From: an uncultured Bacteroidales bacterium
GTDB lineage: Bacteria > Bacteroidota > Bacteroidia > Bacteroidales > WCHB1-69
DNA: 64,000 nt
Assembly: GCA_900315245.1 (NCBI GenBank)
Contig: OMYJ01000002.1
Span: 121,864 to 185,863 of the forward strand
Direction: 5' to 3'
In this document: piece after piece, positions 8,777 through 16,957 of the stretch
Layout of the letters: every line of letters begins with the position of its first letter
How positions within the stretch are numbered: the stretch's first letter is position 1
The notes under the pieces: model-generated
Told to the model about the DNA's origin: nothing
What the model saw: the letters and a program-made list of their open reading frames with translations, nothing else
The model's database searches: none
Position numbers and translations under genes: made by a program

Positions 8777-10855
8777 CTAATCCTTCACACAACGGACAGA
8801 TAAGCCTACATAGTTCGAGGTTCCCGCTTCTTGAAAGTTCGCCAAATCATTTTGAATATTCCTATAAGCAGCACCGTTTACTCCTACTTCAGTCGTGCTC
8901 CAAAACCAAGCTTCCCTTCCCAAAACGGAATATCCGCCACCATAATAATAACCTGCAGGTAAAGCACTAAAACCAGAGGCATTGTTGTACATCGGCAAAT
9001 ACCCTGGTGAACAATATATGGTACTACTCTCCCACTCTGTGGTGGAGGATAACGCTTTGGCTATCAAATCACTCCTGTGTCCGCATTGACAATCGTTTTG
9101 CGTACCTACATAATTTTGCATAACAATCCATTCCGCAGCGGAGGGAATGTGCCATCCTGTGGGACAAACACCTTGCACATTGCTCGGAACAGCAGTGGAT
9201 GAAGAATTCCCATTCATAACCGCCGCCCAGTTATAGAGACAACCATAAGTGCTGACATTGCTGCTGTCACCTTCAGGGAAATAACGATAAGAAATACTAT
9301 CACTAAGGGTGTCGGCAGTCGGAATATAGGTGCCATCAGCATAATGTGATGTTTTCAGATTCTCTTTCATCCAACATTGAGTACCGATTTGAACCGTATT
9401 ATAGACATTCCCATCGTAGTCTGTTACTGTGGGATGTTGCGGGCAAGGTTGGCCGCCGGAATGGACGCTGTCCGTCTCGTTTCTAAGGCATCGAACCGAC
9501 AAGAAATTTTGCCACCCATAATTCCAATGAGATAATGAAGCTCTGTCATACATCAAATATTCTATTGCCGCCATATTATTGTACAAGGATTGCGAAGAAG
9601 ACCAATAAAACGCTTCGTAACCAAAGCTTTCATCATCGTAGTATCCTTCATAAACGCCAGCCGGCATAGCAGAAAAGCCAGATGCATTATTCGTGGAAAG
9701 GTCATTCCCCACCGTGCAGTTACCGCCACAGAATTGCCAACCCGATGTGGAAGCCAACGCTTTGCCTATGTTGTCAGGTTGGTTATCACATTGCAAATTA
9801 CTCTGTCCCATCATGTAATATAGCAGCGTGTACCATTCCTGTTCACAGGGCACATGCCAGCCATCGGGACAAATGCCCTGAATGTCGGATTCTCCGCTGT
9901 TGAAATCCATTTGCATCACGGCAGGCCAATTGTATAGAAGACCGTATGTCGGTACTGTAGATGCATCGTTGTTTGGATAGCAACAGTAAGCATTCGTAGT
10001 ACTGTTGGTTGTCGCTATCGGGATAGGAGTTCCATCGGCAAAATGTGTAGCACGCACATTCTCTTTCATCCAGCACTGTGCACCAATCTGGACAGTGTTA
10101 TACACATTGCCGTCATAGTCGAACACAAGGGAGGTTCCACAAACGAAAACATCCGCTTCGGTGAACTGAAGTTCGATGGTCTGCGAAGAGAGTATCTGCT
10201 TTGTGACCGTCATACTGGTGCAGACTGCACCTGCAATCGTGGAAAAGCCTATGAACGATAAGGTATCCCCCAAAACAAACAGCTCATCCGTACTGCCTCT
10301 CCCGGATTTCAACAAGCTTGTCTCCAATTCCCCGTTTCCTACATAATGAATCCGGTCAACGCCAGCATTTCCTGTGTTTACCATCTTAATTGAGCTGCTC
10401 TCCTTCCCTATCTGCACATTCAACAAATAAGTTTGCGGTTTGGAAAGCTGAATCCGGTACGTATGGCATCCGGCACCCAGATTTTGGCTGAGGTGTGCCA
10501 CTTTTTCGCCCTTCAAGGTGAATATTGCAATGTTGACCATCCCCGATTTCTTCAACTGCACCGAAAAATCTGTGATTCCGTTGAAAGGATTGGGTACATT
10601 TTGAGACAAAACGGGCTGTAAATCATGTTGTTCAACCCCAGAATTGGTCATCGTCAACGTAAGATCGGAAGCGTAAAGCACCTCTGTCCAGCCACGGCTA
10701 AGATTGCATACCCGCACGCTATCGAGTTGCACCGGCTGTCCATTGGCGTCCTTTCCCATGAATGTCAATGTGGTTTGTGCCATTACGGGCATAACAGTCA
10801 TCGACAAAAAAACGATGGCCATAATTTTTCTGAATAAAGTGTTCATTCTTTCCAT
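8777..10855 (-). CDS. Secreted protein with two FISUMP domains
   Basis: A 692-residue protein with an N-terminal signal (about residues 1-26, ending 'PVMAQ'); a start three codons later is equally possible. Residues about 75-150 look like a T9SS type-A sorting-domain-like beta-sandwich ('NVPNPFNG', 'GMVNIAIFTLKGEKV'), but placed internally rather than at the C-terminus. Two FISUMP domains follow, about 240-455 and 470-690. Each begins with 'DYDGNVYNTVQIG.QCWMKEN', contains 'YGLLYNW/YGCLYNW' and 'G.CP.GWHVP/HIP', and ends in 'SVRC'. Probably displayed on the cell surface. The same domain occurs in the phage fibre gene at 1092-4706. Confidence 0.75.
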   Translation of the reverse strand: MERMNTLFRKIMAIVFLSMTVMPVMAQTTLTFMGKDANGQPVQLDSVRVCNLSRGWTEVLYASDLTLTMTNSGVEQHDLQPVLSQNVPNPFNGITDFSVQLKKSGMVNIAIFTLKGEKVAHLSQNLGAGCHTYRIQLSKPQTYLLNVQIGKESSSIKMVNTGNAGVDRIHYVGNGELETSLLKSGRGSTDELFVLGDTLSFIGFSTIAGAVCTSMTVTKQILSSQTIELQFTEADVFVCGTSLVFDYDGNVYNTVQIGAQCWMKENVRATHFADGTPIPIATTNSTTNAYCCYPNNDASTVPTYGLLYNWPAVMQMDFNSGESDIQGICPDGWHVPCEQEWYTLLYYMMGQSNLQCDNQPDNIGKALASTSGWQFCGGNCTVGNDLSTNNASGFSAMPAGVYEGYYDDESFGYEAFYWSSSQSLYNNMAAIEYLMYDRASLSHWNYGWQNFLSVRCLRNETDSVHSGGQPCPQHPTVTDYDGNVYNTVQIGTQCWMKENLKTSHYADGTYIPTADTLSDSISYRYFPEGDSSNVSTYGCLYNWAAVMNGNSSSTAVPSNVQGVCPTGWHIPSAAEWIVMQNYVGTQNDCQCGHRSDLIAKALSSTTEWESSTIYCSPGYLPMYNNASGFSALPAGYYYGGGYSVLGREAWFWSTTEVGVNGAAYRNIQNDLANFQEAGTSNYVGLSVRCVKD

Positions 10856-10977
10856 TGTATAATATTTTTGATAAACTGTTCATTTACATTAGTATGACGC
10901 AAAAAGTGCAAAGGGTTGCACCTTGTTGAATTTTTTTCAGATGGGTCTTATGCATCATTCCTCTCTTATTTCCGCCG

Positions 10978-10985
10978 CAAAAATA
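10978..10985 (-). promoter_or_regulatory. Bacteroidota -7 element for the FISUMP gene
   Basis: TATTTTTG on the minus strand fits TAnnTTTG and would give a leader of about 115 bases to the gene starting at 10855. No good -33 TTTG is seen. The 380-base gap 10856-11236 otherwise holds only the opposing promoter at 11204; I see no small gene in it. Confidence 0.5.
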
Positions 10986-11203
10986 CCATTCTTTCGCCCG
11001 TAAATATTCCGTCATTTCCAAAATATGTTCCATCTCAGCTAAAAATATGACGGACAGGGTGGATTATGAGGGTTAAAAGACAAAACGCGCACTGAAAATC
11101 AACGCATTAAGAAAATAGGCCGATTTGAGAGTTGAGACGGAATAAAGCGGTAAATTGAGACGGTTTAAGGGTTGAAAACAGGGTTTTGAATGGAAATAAT
11201 GTG

Positions 11204-11211
11204 TATCTTTG
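11204..11211 (+). promoter_or_regulatory. Bacteroidota -7 element for the LytTR gene
   Basis: TATCTTTG, followed by a start of transcription expected near 11218. This places the in-frame ATG at 11186 upstream of the transcript and supports the start at 11237. Confidence 0.55.
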
Positions 11212-11236
11212 CCTCCTGATTTTAACACTTTTGGTT

Positions 11237-12427
11237 ATGAAAAAACAAACGCGCACCATTATCATCGTCCTGCTGAACGTTCTGTTCTGCGCCTACATGC
11301 TTTGGTTTTCCGCCCGCAACACCTATCTCCGCCCGTATGCAGGTAGCACGACTCGGGAACTGCTGGCGGGACTGATTCTGCTGGTTACTCTCTATACCAA
11401 CTTTTTCCTTCTCTATCCGAAACTCCACAAAAAGCACCCGCTGGTTTATTGGGTGGTATTGGTCAGCCTTTGTATCATAGCCGCAGCAATGGACTTTGCA
11501 ATCGCTTATCACCATATTATGTATTGCAATGGTGCGATAATTGGAGAAATCGGAGCTTTCCGTTTTTTTTCCCATTATTTTAAACTTTTAACGATTCGAA
11601 ACGTGGCCTTAAACACTTTCCCGTTTATCTTCCGCGAAAGGCAAGAGCTACAGAAAGCGCTGGACAAGGAGGTGCAGATTGTCTATCAGGATGCACGGCT
11701 GCTGGACGTGTCCGACAAAGAACACAATGCGCGCCTTATCCCCAGGGACAACATCTACTACTGTCAGCAAGATGGGAACTACACCCGCATCTACGTAACG
11801 CAGGACGACCTATATTACACCCGCAACGGCTCCATGAAGTATCTTGAACAACTATTTGGTTCAGAGGAGTTTGTGCGCGTTTCCAACACGTTGCTGATTC
11901 CTTACCGATACATCCATTCCTGCAACGGCACCGAGGTGTTCATGAAACAGCTACCTTGGCAAAAAGAACCGCTCTCCTTCGCCATCGAGCCCAAGTACCT
12001 TGACCAGGCTCCCGGACAGATTGCCCTCTACCTCCTCACCTCCAAGGGACAGGAGACCATGAAACCTCCCAAACAAAACCGTAAGAGACGGAAACCCGTC
12101 AAACCTTCTCAGGATAAAACAGACGCTGTGCTTCAGTACATTAAGGAGCATGCGGGCAGCCAGACCAAGGAAATTGCCGAAAACACCCAATTCTCCCCGA
12201 CTACAGTGGAGCGCTGCCTGGCCGAACTCCGCAAGCAGGAGCTCGTCACGTACAAGGGGAGCAAGAAGACGGGAGGATACTGCGTGGTGGGCGATTCGAT
12301 GGAGAGAACGGCTGCGGAGACTGCGCAGGGGCAAGGGAAGATTGCGGGGAAAAAGGTGTTAAAAGAGAAGTCGGCCAAGAAGAAGCTGACCGAAGGAAAG
12401 CCCGCAGAACCGTCATCTAAGGAATAG
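11237..12427 (+). CDS. Membrane LytTR regulator with C-terminal winged helix
   Basis: A 396-residue protein. Four predicted membrane segments fill about residues 7-140 ('IIIVLLNVLFCAYMLWF', 'LLAGLILLVTLY', 'LVYWVVLVSLCIIAAAM'). A LytTR DNA-binding domain follows ('IPRDNIYYCQQDGNYTRIYV', 'YLEQLFGSEEFVRVSNTLLI'). After a lysine-rich linker comes a helix-turn-helix of winged-helix type ('QTKEIAENTQFSPTTVERCLAELRK'). The tail is lysine/alanine-rich. LytTR proteins bind direct repeats in promoters. Here membrane anchoring and a second DNA-binding domain are combined in one chain, without a receiver domain or a nearby histidine kinase. The signal it senses is unknown. Confidence 0.8.
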   Translation: MKKQTRTIIIVLLNVLFCAYMLWFSARNTYLRPYAGSTTRELLAGLILLVTLYTNFFLLYPKLHKKHPLVYWVVLVSLCIIAAAMDFAIAYHHIMYCNGAIIGEIGAFRFFSHYFKLLTIRNVALNTFPFIFRERQELQKALDKEVQIVYQDARLLDVSDKEHNARLIPRDNIYYCQQDGNYTRIYVTQDDLYYTRNGSMKYLEQLFGSEEFVRVSNTLLIPYRYIHSCNGTEVFMKQLPWQKEPLSFAIEPKYLDQAPGQIALYLLTSKGQETMKPPKQNRKRRKPVKPSQDKTDAVLQYIKEHAGSQTKEIAENTQFSPTTVERCLAELRKQELVTYKGSKKTGGYCVVGDSMERTAAETAQGQGKIAGKKVLKEKSAKKKLTEGKPAEPSSKE

Positions 12428-12468
12428 GTCTTGCAATGCGGCAGCTGTTTGGCGCTGTGTTAGTTTTA

Positions 12469-12930
12469 CTACTGTTTCTTTACTCCGAAAAAGTTGACCA
12501 GGCACTCGTCACCCCAAAACTCGGCGGCGAGGTCGAAGAGGCGTTCCACGTTGCGGTCAATGGGTTCGTCTAACCAGTCCACCATGGAGCGGCGGATGCG
12601 CGGGTGCGGGTTCACGTATTTGCCCAGAACACGGGGCTGGCCGTAGCCCACCGCCCACTCCCGCCATATCCCATGGATGGGGATTTTGAAGCTCACGGCC
12701 TCGGGGATTCCGCCGTCATGCTCTATCTTGTACTGTATGCTGTTGCGGAGCTTGCGCTCCACCTTGCCGCTCTTCTTGGTTATGGAGGTGACCTTCTTGC
12801 CCTTGGTGAACCGCAGGGTGTTGCGCCTCGCGGCGTTGCGCACCATTGCCGCCCACCGCCGCGCCTGCCGCAGGAACTCCTCGGCGGTGAGGATGTTAGT
12901 GTCCGTGGTGTCGGTTATGGTGTGGTTCAT
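12469..12930 (-). CDS. Hypothetical protein, possibly phage-derived
   Basis: A 153-residue protein. I choose the ATG at 12930, which overlaps the upstream stop as ATGA; a start eight codons earlier is possible. It is basic in the middle ('RRNTLRFTKGKKVTSITKKSGKVERKLR') with aromatic motifs 'GIWREWAVGYGQPRVLGKY' and an acidic C-terminal helix. I do not recognise the family. The size, basic mid-region and 'GIWREWAVG' style recall small head-tail or tail-completion proteins of Bacteroidales prophages, but this is a weak impression. It is co-oriented and probably translationally coupled with the regulator fragment upstream. Confidence 0.5.
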   Translation of the reverse strand: MNHTITDTTDTNILTAEEFLRQARRWAAMVRNAARRNTLRFTKGKKVTSITKKSGKVERKLRNSIQYKIEHDGGIPEAVSFKIPIHGIWREWAVGYGQPRVLGKYVNPHPRIRRSMVDWLDEPIDRNVERLFDLAAEFWGDECLVNFFGVKKQ

Positions 12931-13328
12931 TGCTGTTGGTCTATTACTTCCCAATGGCCGTTCTTGTTAGGTCCGATATGACGAATAAGACCAGCTTCCC
13001 GCAGTTTTCGCATATTGTCTTTGGTTTTTCTCAAAGAAATACCCAATATTTCTGACAGTTCCGCAGCTGTGATTTCTGGAGATTCCGCTAATTTGTCAAG
13101 AATGACTTGCTGGTTTTCGGTGACCTTTGTGGTGACCTTTGTGGTGACCTCATGGTCTCCATCTTTCCTATTCCACATTGCGACAATCTCTTTCTTTCTG
13201 TGGAACGTAACAAAAACACCCAACGAATCCGCACGGAACTCAGGGGCATCCATCTCGGCTTTCTTCATGCCCGTCACAATCTTCTCAATGCCACGTCCCC
13301 ACGCTTCAATGAAAATAGCCGTGTGTGC
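12927..13328 (-). pseudogene. Remnant of an AlbA/RecG-like ATP-binding regulator (3' end)
   Basis: The frame is open from a TGA at 13329-13331 down to 12927 and has no ATG at its head; the first possible start is a GTG at 13277. The N-terminal part reads 'EAWGRGIEKIV', the hallmark end of the RecG-like C-terminal ATPase domain, then a linker, then a winged helix ('ELSEILGISLRKTKDNMRKLREAGLI...GHWEV'). It matches in layout the last third of the complete regulator in the defence operon (50321-52117), including 12-base tandem repeats just before the winged helix (13119-13152). It is therefore either a truncated relic or a mini-regulator made from GTG. It overlaps the next gene by four bases. Confidence 0.6.
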
Positions 13329-13340
13329 TCATATTTTTTG

Positions 13341-13348
13341 TATTTTTG
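13341..13348 (+). promoter_or_regulatory. -7 element for rluE
   Basis: TATTTTTG, 41 bases before the rluE ATG. It sits immediately beside the broken 5' end of the divergent regulator remnant. Confidence 0.5.
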
Positions 13349-13389
13349 CCCGTTGTTCGATACGAATAACAAACACGAAAGGCTAACCC

Positions 13390-13923
13390 ATGCTCATCCT
13401 CTTCAACAAACCCTACGGCGTGCTGAGCCAGTTCACCCCCGAGGCGGGACACCACGCCCTCAACGAGTTCGGATTCCCGCCCGGCGTCTATGCCGCGGGA
13501 CGGCTGGACCACGACAGCGAGGGCGCCCTGCTGCTGACCGACGACGGACGGTTAGTGAAAAGACTGCTGGATCCAAAGAACGCCCACCCGCGCACCTACC
13601 TCGCCCAAGTGGATGGCGAAATCACCGACGAAGCGCTGCAACAGCTGCGGAAAGGGGTGGTCATCAAGGGTTACCGCACCCGTCCCTGCAAGGCCGAAAA
13701 AGCGCTGCCACCGGAGAACCTCTGGGAGAGAGTGCCGCCCATCCGCTATCGCGCCAACATCCCCACCAGCTGGGTCCGCCTCACCCTCACCGAGGGCAAG
13801 AACCGTCAAGTGCGGCACATGACCGCCGCCGTCGGCTTCCCCACGCTGCGGCTCATCCGCGTCCAAATCGGCGACCTCGGCTTGGGAGAACTCCAGCCTG
13901 GCGAATGGAAAATTGTCAAATAG
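13390..13923 (+). CDS. rluE: 23S rRNA pseudouridine synthase, RluE/RsuA family
   Basis: A 177-residue protein lacking the N-terminal S4 domain, as in RluE. The catalytic motif 'AGRLDHDSEGALLLT' lies near residues 36-50, with the aspartate of GRLD as the expected nucleophile. The RsuA-family C-terminal motif 'LTEGKNRQVRHMTAAVGFPTLRLIR' follows near 133-158. RluE converts a uridine in helix 88 of 23S rRNA to pseudouridine in E. coli; the exact site here is inferred. It has its own promoter and is not clearly in an operon. Confidence 0.85.
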   Translation: MLILFNKPYGVLSQFTPEAGHHALNEFGFPPGVYAAGRLDHDSEGALLLTDDGRLVKRLLDPKNAHPRTYLAQVDGEITDEALQQLRKGVVIKGYRTRPCKAEKALPPENLWERVPPIRYRANIPTSWVRLTLTEGKNRQVRHMTAAVGFPTLRLIRVQIGDLGLGELQPGEWKIVK

Positions 13924-13952
13924 GGCGGAATAGCGTGTGAAAAATCACACCT

Positions 13953-14513
13953 TTATTTGAATTTCGCAACAGAATAAATGTAATTTTCCGTCACAATTGT
14001 GTCAATATGGTATTTTTCCATTGCGACCAATACTTCTTTCATGTTATTGCGGATTCCCTCACCAGTGAGTTTGAGGAGAGCCTCCTTGCGAGTCCAGAAA
14101 AAGAGAAATTGCATCATCGGATCCGGGGAAGCGTTGATTTGAGCCTGCTCATCGTCATTCATCGTGTAACTGACCAGCGAAGGGGAGATTTTCCGGGGCA
14201 CTTCCACATCCGCCCCGACAGGTTGTCCGCTAATAGCGCATAAAGCCACATCGCCGGAATGACTGAAGCTGAAATGGATGTCAGGATGGTCTATGATGAA
14301 AGGTTTCCCCTCTTCCGAATAGCCAAAAACAGGATTAGCGGTGATTCCGTATTCTTCTTGAAGGCCCTTTTTCAACAGAAGGTAAACGGCCACGGAAAGG
14401 CGCCTTCCGTTTTCATGCCGGAACTTCAGCGCCTGCTCGCGCCGCTGCGAAGAGACCTCAGCCAAAGCAGCAGCAAGATCTAAATCCCCCGTATTTTCAT
14501 TAATATATACCAT
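13953..14513 (-). CDS. 4'-phosphopantetheinyl transferase superfamily protein
   Basis: A 186-residue Sfp/AcpT-type protein. The two family motifs are present: 'FSHSGDVALCAISGQPVGADVE' (the last acidic pair binds magnesium) and 'FFWTRKEALLKLTGEGI'. These enzymes move phosphopantetheine from coenzyme A to a serine of carrier proteins. Length is short of Sfp (about 224) but typical for single-domain Bacteroidota versions. No polyketide or peptide synthetase lies nearby, so the acyl carrier protein of fatty-acid synthesis is the likely partner. It follows ddh on the same strand after 75 bases. Confidence 0.8.
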   Translation of the reverse strand: MVYINENTGDLDLAAALAEVSSQRREQALKFRHENGRRLSVAVYLLLKKGLQEEYGITANPVFGYSEEGKPFIIDHPDIHFSFSHSGDVALCAISGQPVGADVEVPRKISPSLVSYTMNDDEQAQINASPDPMMQFLFFWTRKEALLKLTGEGIRNNMKEVLVAMEKYHIDTIVTENYIYSVAKFK

Positions 14514-14588
14514 TTAGTTGACAATCCTGATTTTGCACAAAATGAATATGCAAGCATACTCCCTACGGCATCAGCTCATCCGAACCCT

Positions 14589-15449
14589 CTACACCAGCGT
14601 CCGGATCAGCTGTTCCTCGTCGCCGGGAAGCATATAGATAGGCGGGATCTCAATCATCGTGTAAGCTCCGAACCGTTGCTCAGCCTTCATACGCACAGCC
14701 GCGCGGGCGACGGCCACCAGCACCTGACCGGTGAGTGCCGGATTGTTGATGGTCATGTTGAACTCGAACCGCTGGTTGTGGGTGTCACCGCTCACGCCGG
14801 AACGCTCCAGATGCACGCCGTGGGCCACGTTATTCAGCGCATCTACCGAGGGAACAGGAATCACGTGGGTCTCATCGTGGGCGAAGTAGTCGTCCGCGAG
14901 CAGCAGTTTCTCCACGGTGCCGAAGTCGGCGCCATCATCTAACTCGATATAGACCATGCGGCGGTGGATGCCCGTGCCGAGCGGGATGGTCATTGAGAGC
15001 GCGTCCTTCACGCCGGGGATGGCCTTGGCGGCCACGGTATGACCCATGCTTCTGCCGGGACCGAAGTTGGTGTAGGTGATGCCTTTGGGTGCGATGGCTG
15101 TGAGCAGGGCGCGGACCATGGAGTCGGAACCGGGATCCCAACCCGCGGCGATGACACTCACCGCCTTGTTTGCCTGAGTCAGCGGGGTCAACTGCTTGCG
15201 AAGGTCGTAAATCTGCCCGTGGATATCGAAACTATCGACCGTGCAGATGCCACGGCGCAGCAGTTTCTCCGCAAAGGCGGGCACTTCGCGGGTAGGCGTA
15301 CACAAAGCCGCCACATCCGCCTCGATATTGTCAAGATTGTCGTTATGATGGTAAATGCCTGCCAGTTGCATGTCCTCGGCGGCCATCACCGCCTGTTCCA
15401 CGGCCTTTCCGATGTTGCCGTAACCAATAATTGCGATGCGAGTCTTCAT
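14589..15449 (-). CDS. ddh: meso-Diaminopimelate dehydrogenase
   Basis: A 286-residue NADP-dependent dehydrogenase. The dinucleotide-binding loop 'AIIGYGNIGKAVEQAV' is at residues 5-20, and 'AGWDPGSDSMVRALL' and 'NFGPGRSMGHTVAAKAI' are family motifs around the active site. It makes meso-diaminopimelate from tetrahydrodipicolinate in one step, feeding lysine and peptidoglycan synthesis. Length is slightly below the 320-326 of Corynebacterium-type enzymes and near that of Bacteroidota members. A -7 element lies 21 bases upstream. Confidence 0.85.
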   Translation of the reverse strand: MKTRIAIIGYGNIGKAVEQAVMAAEDMQLAGIYHHNDNLDNIEADVAALCTPTREVPAFAEKLLRRGICTVDSFDIHGQIYDLRKQLTPLTQANKAVSVIAAGWDPGSDSMVRALLTAIAPKGITYTNFGPGRSMGHTVAAKAIPGVKDALSMTIPLGTGIHRRMVYIELDDGADFGTVEKLLLADDYFAHDETHVIPVPSVDALNNVAHGVHLERSGVSGDTHNQRFEFNMTINNPALTGQVLVAVARAAVRMKAEQRFGAYTMIEIPPIYMLPGDEEQLIRTLV

Positions 15450-15469
15450 ATTTTTCAGTTTTAAAGGCG

Positions 15470-15477
15470 CAAAAATA
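15470..15477 (-). promoter_or_regulatory. -7 element for ddh
   Basis: TATTTTTG on the minus strand, giving a leader of about 14 bases before the ddh ATG. Confidence 0.5.
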
Positions 15478-15837
15478 CGAAATAATCAGAAAAATCATTC
15501 GAGAAATTTTTTTTAACAAAAATCTTCCTGTTGACTCTAAATTTTTACGTTATAACTTTTAGTGATTTACGGCCTTAGAGTAAATTTTATAATTTTGCAG
15601 AATAAATCCTCTTGATTTAAACTTGAATTATTTTTGGTATTAGAATTATAATAAAGCAATGATAACAAGAAGGTTGGCGAAAATCGTAAAAATTGTAAAT
15701 TTTAAGGTTCAGGTCACAAGGATTTTACCACTCGAACTCAGCCCCTTGAATGGATTCTTGAATGGTTTTGGGAAAAATTTGAGATACAGGCGGGGAACGT
15801 CCGAAAATTACGCTCTTGATTTTCAGCGATTTAAAAT
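15478..15837. other. Gene-free AT-rich gap between ddh and the tRNAs
   Basis: About 360 bases without a convincing gene. A plus-strand -7 candidate, TAATTTTG, is at 15590-15597. A plus-strand frame opening at 15659 runs on through both the terminator and the tRNA-Gly gene, so I do not accept it. A small RNA from 15604 onward is possible but nothing recognisable is seen. Confidence 0.4.
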
Positions 15838-15868
15838 AAAAAAGCCCAACCTTGCGATTGGGCTTTTT
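15838..15868 (-). terminator. Intrinsic terminator of the tRNA pair
   Basis: Stem GCCCAA/TTGGGC extended by A/T pairs, with a T-run on the minus strand, 12 bases past the 3' end of tRNA-Gly. Confidence 0.75.
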
Positions 15869-15879
15869 GCTGAAGAAGA

Positions 15880-15951
15880 GCGGAAAACGAGACTCGAACT
15901 CGCGACCCCAACCTTGGCAAGGTTGTGCTCTACCAACTGAGCTACTTCCGC
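15880..15951 (-). tRNA. tRNA-Gly (GCC)
   Basis: A 72-base cloverleaf on the minus strand. Acceptor GCGGAAG pairs with TTTCCGC. The D-arm is 'GCTCAGTTGGTAGAGC', the anticodon arm CAACC-TTGCCAA-GGTTG gives anticodon GCC, and the T-loop is TTCGAGT. CCA is not encoded. Seven bases after tRNA-Leu, so both are probably one transcript. Confidence 0.95.
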
Positions 15952-15957
15952 TTATCG

Positions 15958-16041
15958 TACCACGGGTGGGACTTGAACCCACACGCCCGCAATGGGCAAG
16001 GGATTTTAAGTCCCTCGTGTCTACCATTCCACCACCATGGC
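15958..16041 (-). tRNA. tRNA-Leu (TAA)
   Basis: An 84-base class II tRNA on the minus strand. The anticodon arm AGGGA-CTTAAAA-TCCCT gives anticodon TAA. It has a long variable arm ('TTGCCCATTGCGGGCG') and T-arm 'GTGGGTTCAAGTCCCAC'. The first pair is G-T, as in other Bacteroidota tRNA-Leu. CCA is not encoded. Confidence 0.95.
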
Positions 16042-16083
16042 AGCACATTTTCCAATGAACGTGTCACACGAAAAATGACGGCG

Positions 16084-16091
16084 CAAAAATA
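16084..16091 (-). promoter_or_regulatory. -7 element for the tRNA-Leu/Gly transcript
   Basis: TATTTTTG on the minus strand, 42 bases before the tRNA-Leu 5' end. Confidence 0.5.
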
Positions 16092-16134
16092 CACTTTTTT
16101 TGTTATCCCCGCTATTCTTTTTGAAAATTTTTAT

Positions 16135-16851
16135 CTATCTATTAATCAGATAGATGCAAGGAACTTTCCCCAACTGATTCTCCTCCTTCTCAAAATATTT
16201 CCGCCATTTCGACACCGATTGTGTCTTCAACAACGCATTCTCGCCCGTCAGGTTCGCGGCAATGCATATCCGCGTGGCCGGCTGCAACACATGGCAGATC
16301 GACGCCGTCATCCGGTTGTTGCGATAGGGCGTCTCGATGAACATCTGCGTCTGACCCGTTTTCACCGCCACCGCCTCAAGCTCCTTCAGCCGCTTCTCGC
16401 GGTCATACTGCTCCGATGGAAGATACCCATGGAACACGAAACTCTGCCCGTTCATGCCACTGCCCATCAGCGCAAGAATCAGCGAACTCGGTCCAATGAG
16501 CGGAACCACCTCAATTCCCAACTGGTGCGCCTTCTCCACCGCCTTGTGCCCCGGGTCGGCCACACACGGCACACCCGCTTCAGACATCACCGCCACGTTC
16601 TTGCCTTCCAAACAAGGTTGCAGGAAATCATTGATCTCCACCCCCTGCGTGTGCTCGTTCAATTCGAAAAAGGTCAGCTCGTCGATGGGTTTCTTGATGC
16701 CCGCGTACCGCAGGAAACGCCGCGCCGTCCGCACCGCTTCCACGATGTAGTAGTCCGTTTCATTGATGATATCCGCGTTCACCATCGGGAAGAAGTTTCC
16801 GAACGCGCCCTCCGCGATGGGAGTGGGGATGAGGTAGAGTTTGCCGGTCAT
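16135..16851 (-). CDS. RsmI-family SAM-dependent methyltransferase
   Basis: A 238-residue tetrapyrrole-methylase-fold protein. It opens with 'GKLYLIPTPIAEG', and has 'VAVMSEAGVPCVADPGHKAV' near residues 88-107 and 'PLIGPSSLILALMGSGMNGQSFVFHGYLP' near 117-145, all RsmI-type motifs. RsmI 2'-O-methylates C1402 of 16S rRNA. This protein is the shorter type widespread in Bacteroidales, often a second paralogue, so the exact target is uncertain. Immediately upstream of its start lies a word-repeat array. Confidence 0.8.
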   Translation of the reverse strand: MTGKLYLIPTPIAEGAFGNFFPMVNADIINETDYYIVEAVRTARRFLRYAGIKKPIDELTFFELNEHTQGVEINDFLQPCLEGKNVAVMSEAGVPCVADPGHKAVEKAHQLGIEVVPLIGPSSLILALMGSGMNGQSFVFHGYLPSEQYDREKRLKELEAVAVKTGQTQMFIETPYRNNRMTASICHVLQPATRICIAANLTGENALLKTQSVSKWRKYFEKEENQLGKVPCIYLINR

Positions 16852-16856
16852 AGTCT

Positions 16857-16957
16857 TGCGATTTACGATTTACAATTTACAATTTACAATTTACGATTTG
16901 CGATTTACGATTTGCGATTTACGATGCTCGAATAATCGCAAACCGCAAACCGTAATC
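16857..16957. repeat. Intergenic word array (GATTTACGATTTGC type)
   Basis: About 100 bases built from near-repeats of 'ATTTACGATTTGCG' and 'ATTTACA'. The array then runs into its reverse complement, 'ATCGCAAACCGCAAACCG'. It fills the gap between the RsmI-like gene and the guanine deaminase stop codon. Confidence 0.75.

Noticed and set aside
13107..13940. 277-codon plus-strand frame over rluE
   Set aside because: A different frame from rluE, whose pseudouridine synthase motifs are intact.
15659..15940. 93-codon frame on the plus strand before the tRNAs
   Set aside because: It runs through an intrinsic terminator and most of tRNA-Gly and has no recognisable content.
15880..16041. Prophage attachment site at the tRNA pair
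   Set aside because: No integrase nearby and no repeat of the tRNA 3' ends was noticed in the window.
15925..16935. 336-codon plus-strand frame
   Set aside because: It covers tRNA-Leu and the antisense of the RsmI-family gene and ends in a word array; not a gene.
16857..16957. CRISPR array considered for the word repeats
   Set aside because: Units are 6-14 bases, directly adjacent, without regular repeats of 23-47 bases or unique spacers, and no cas genes are present.
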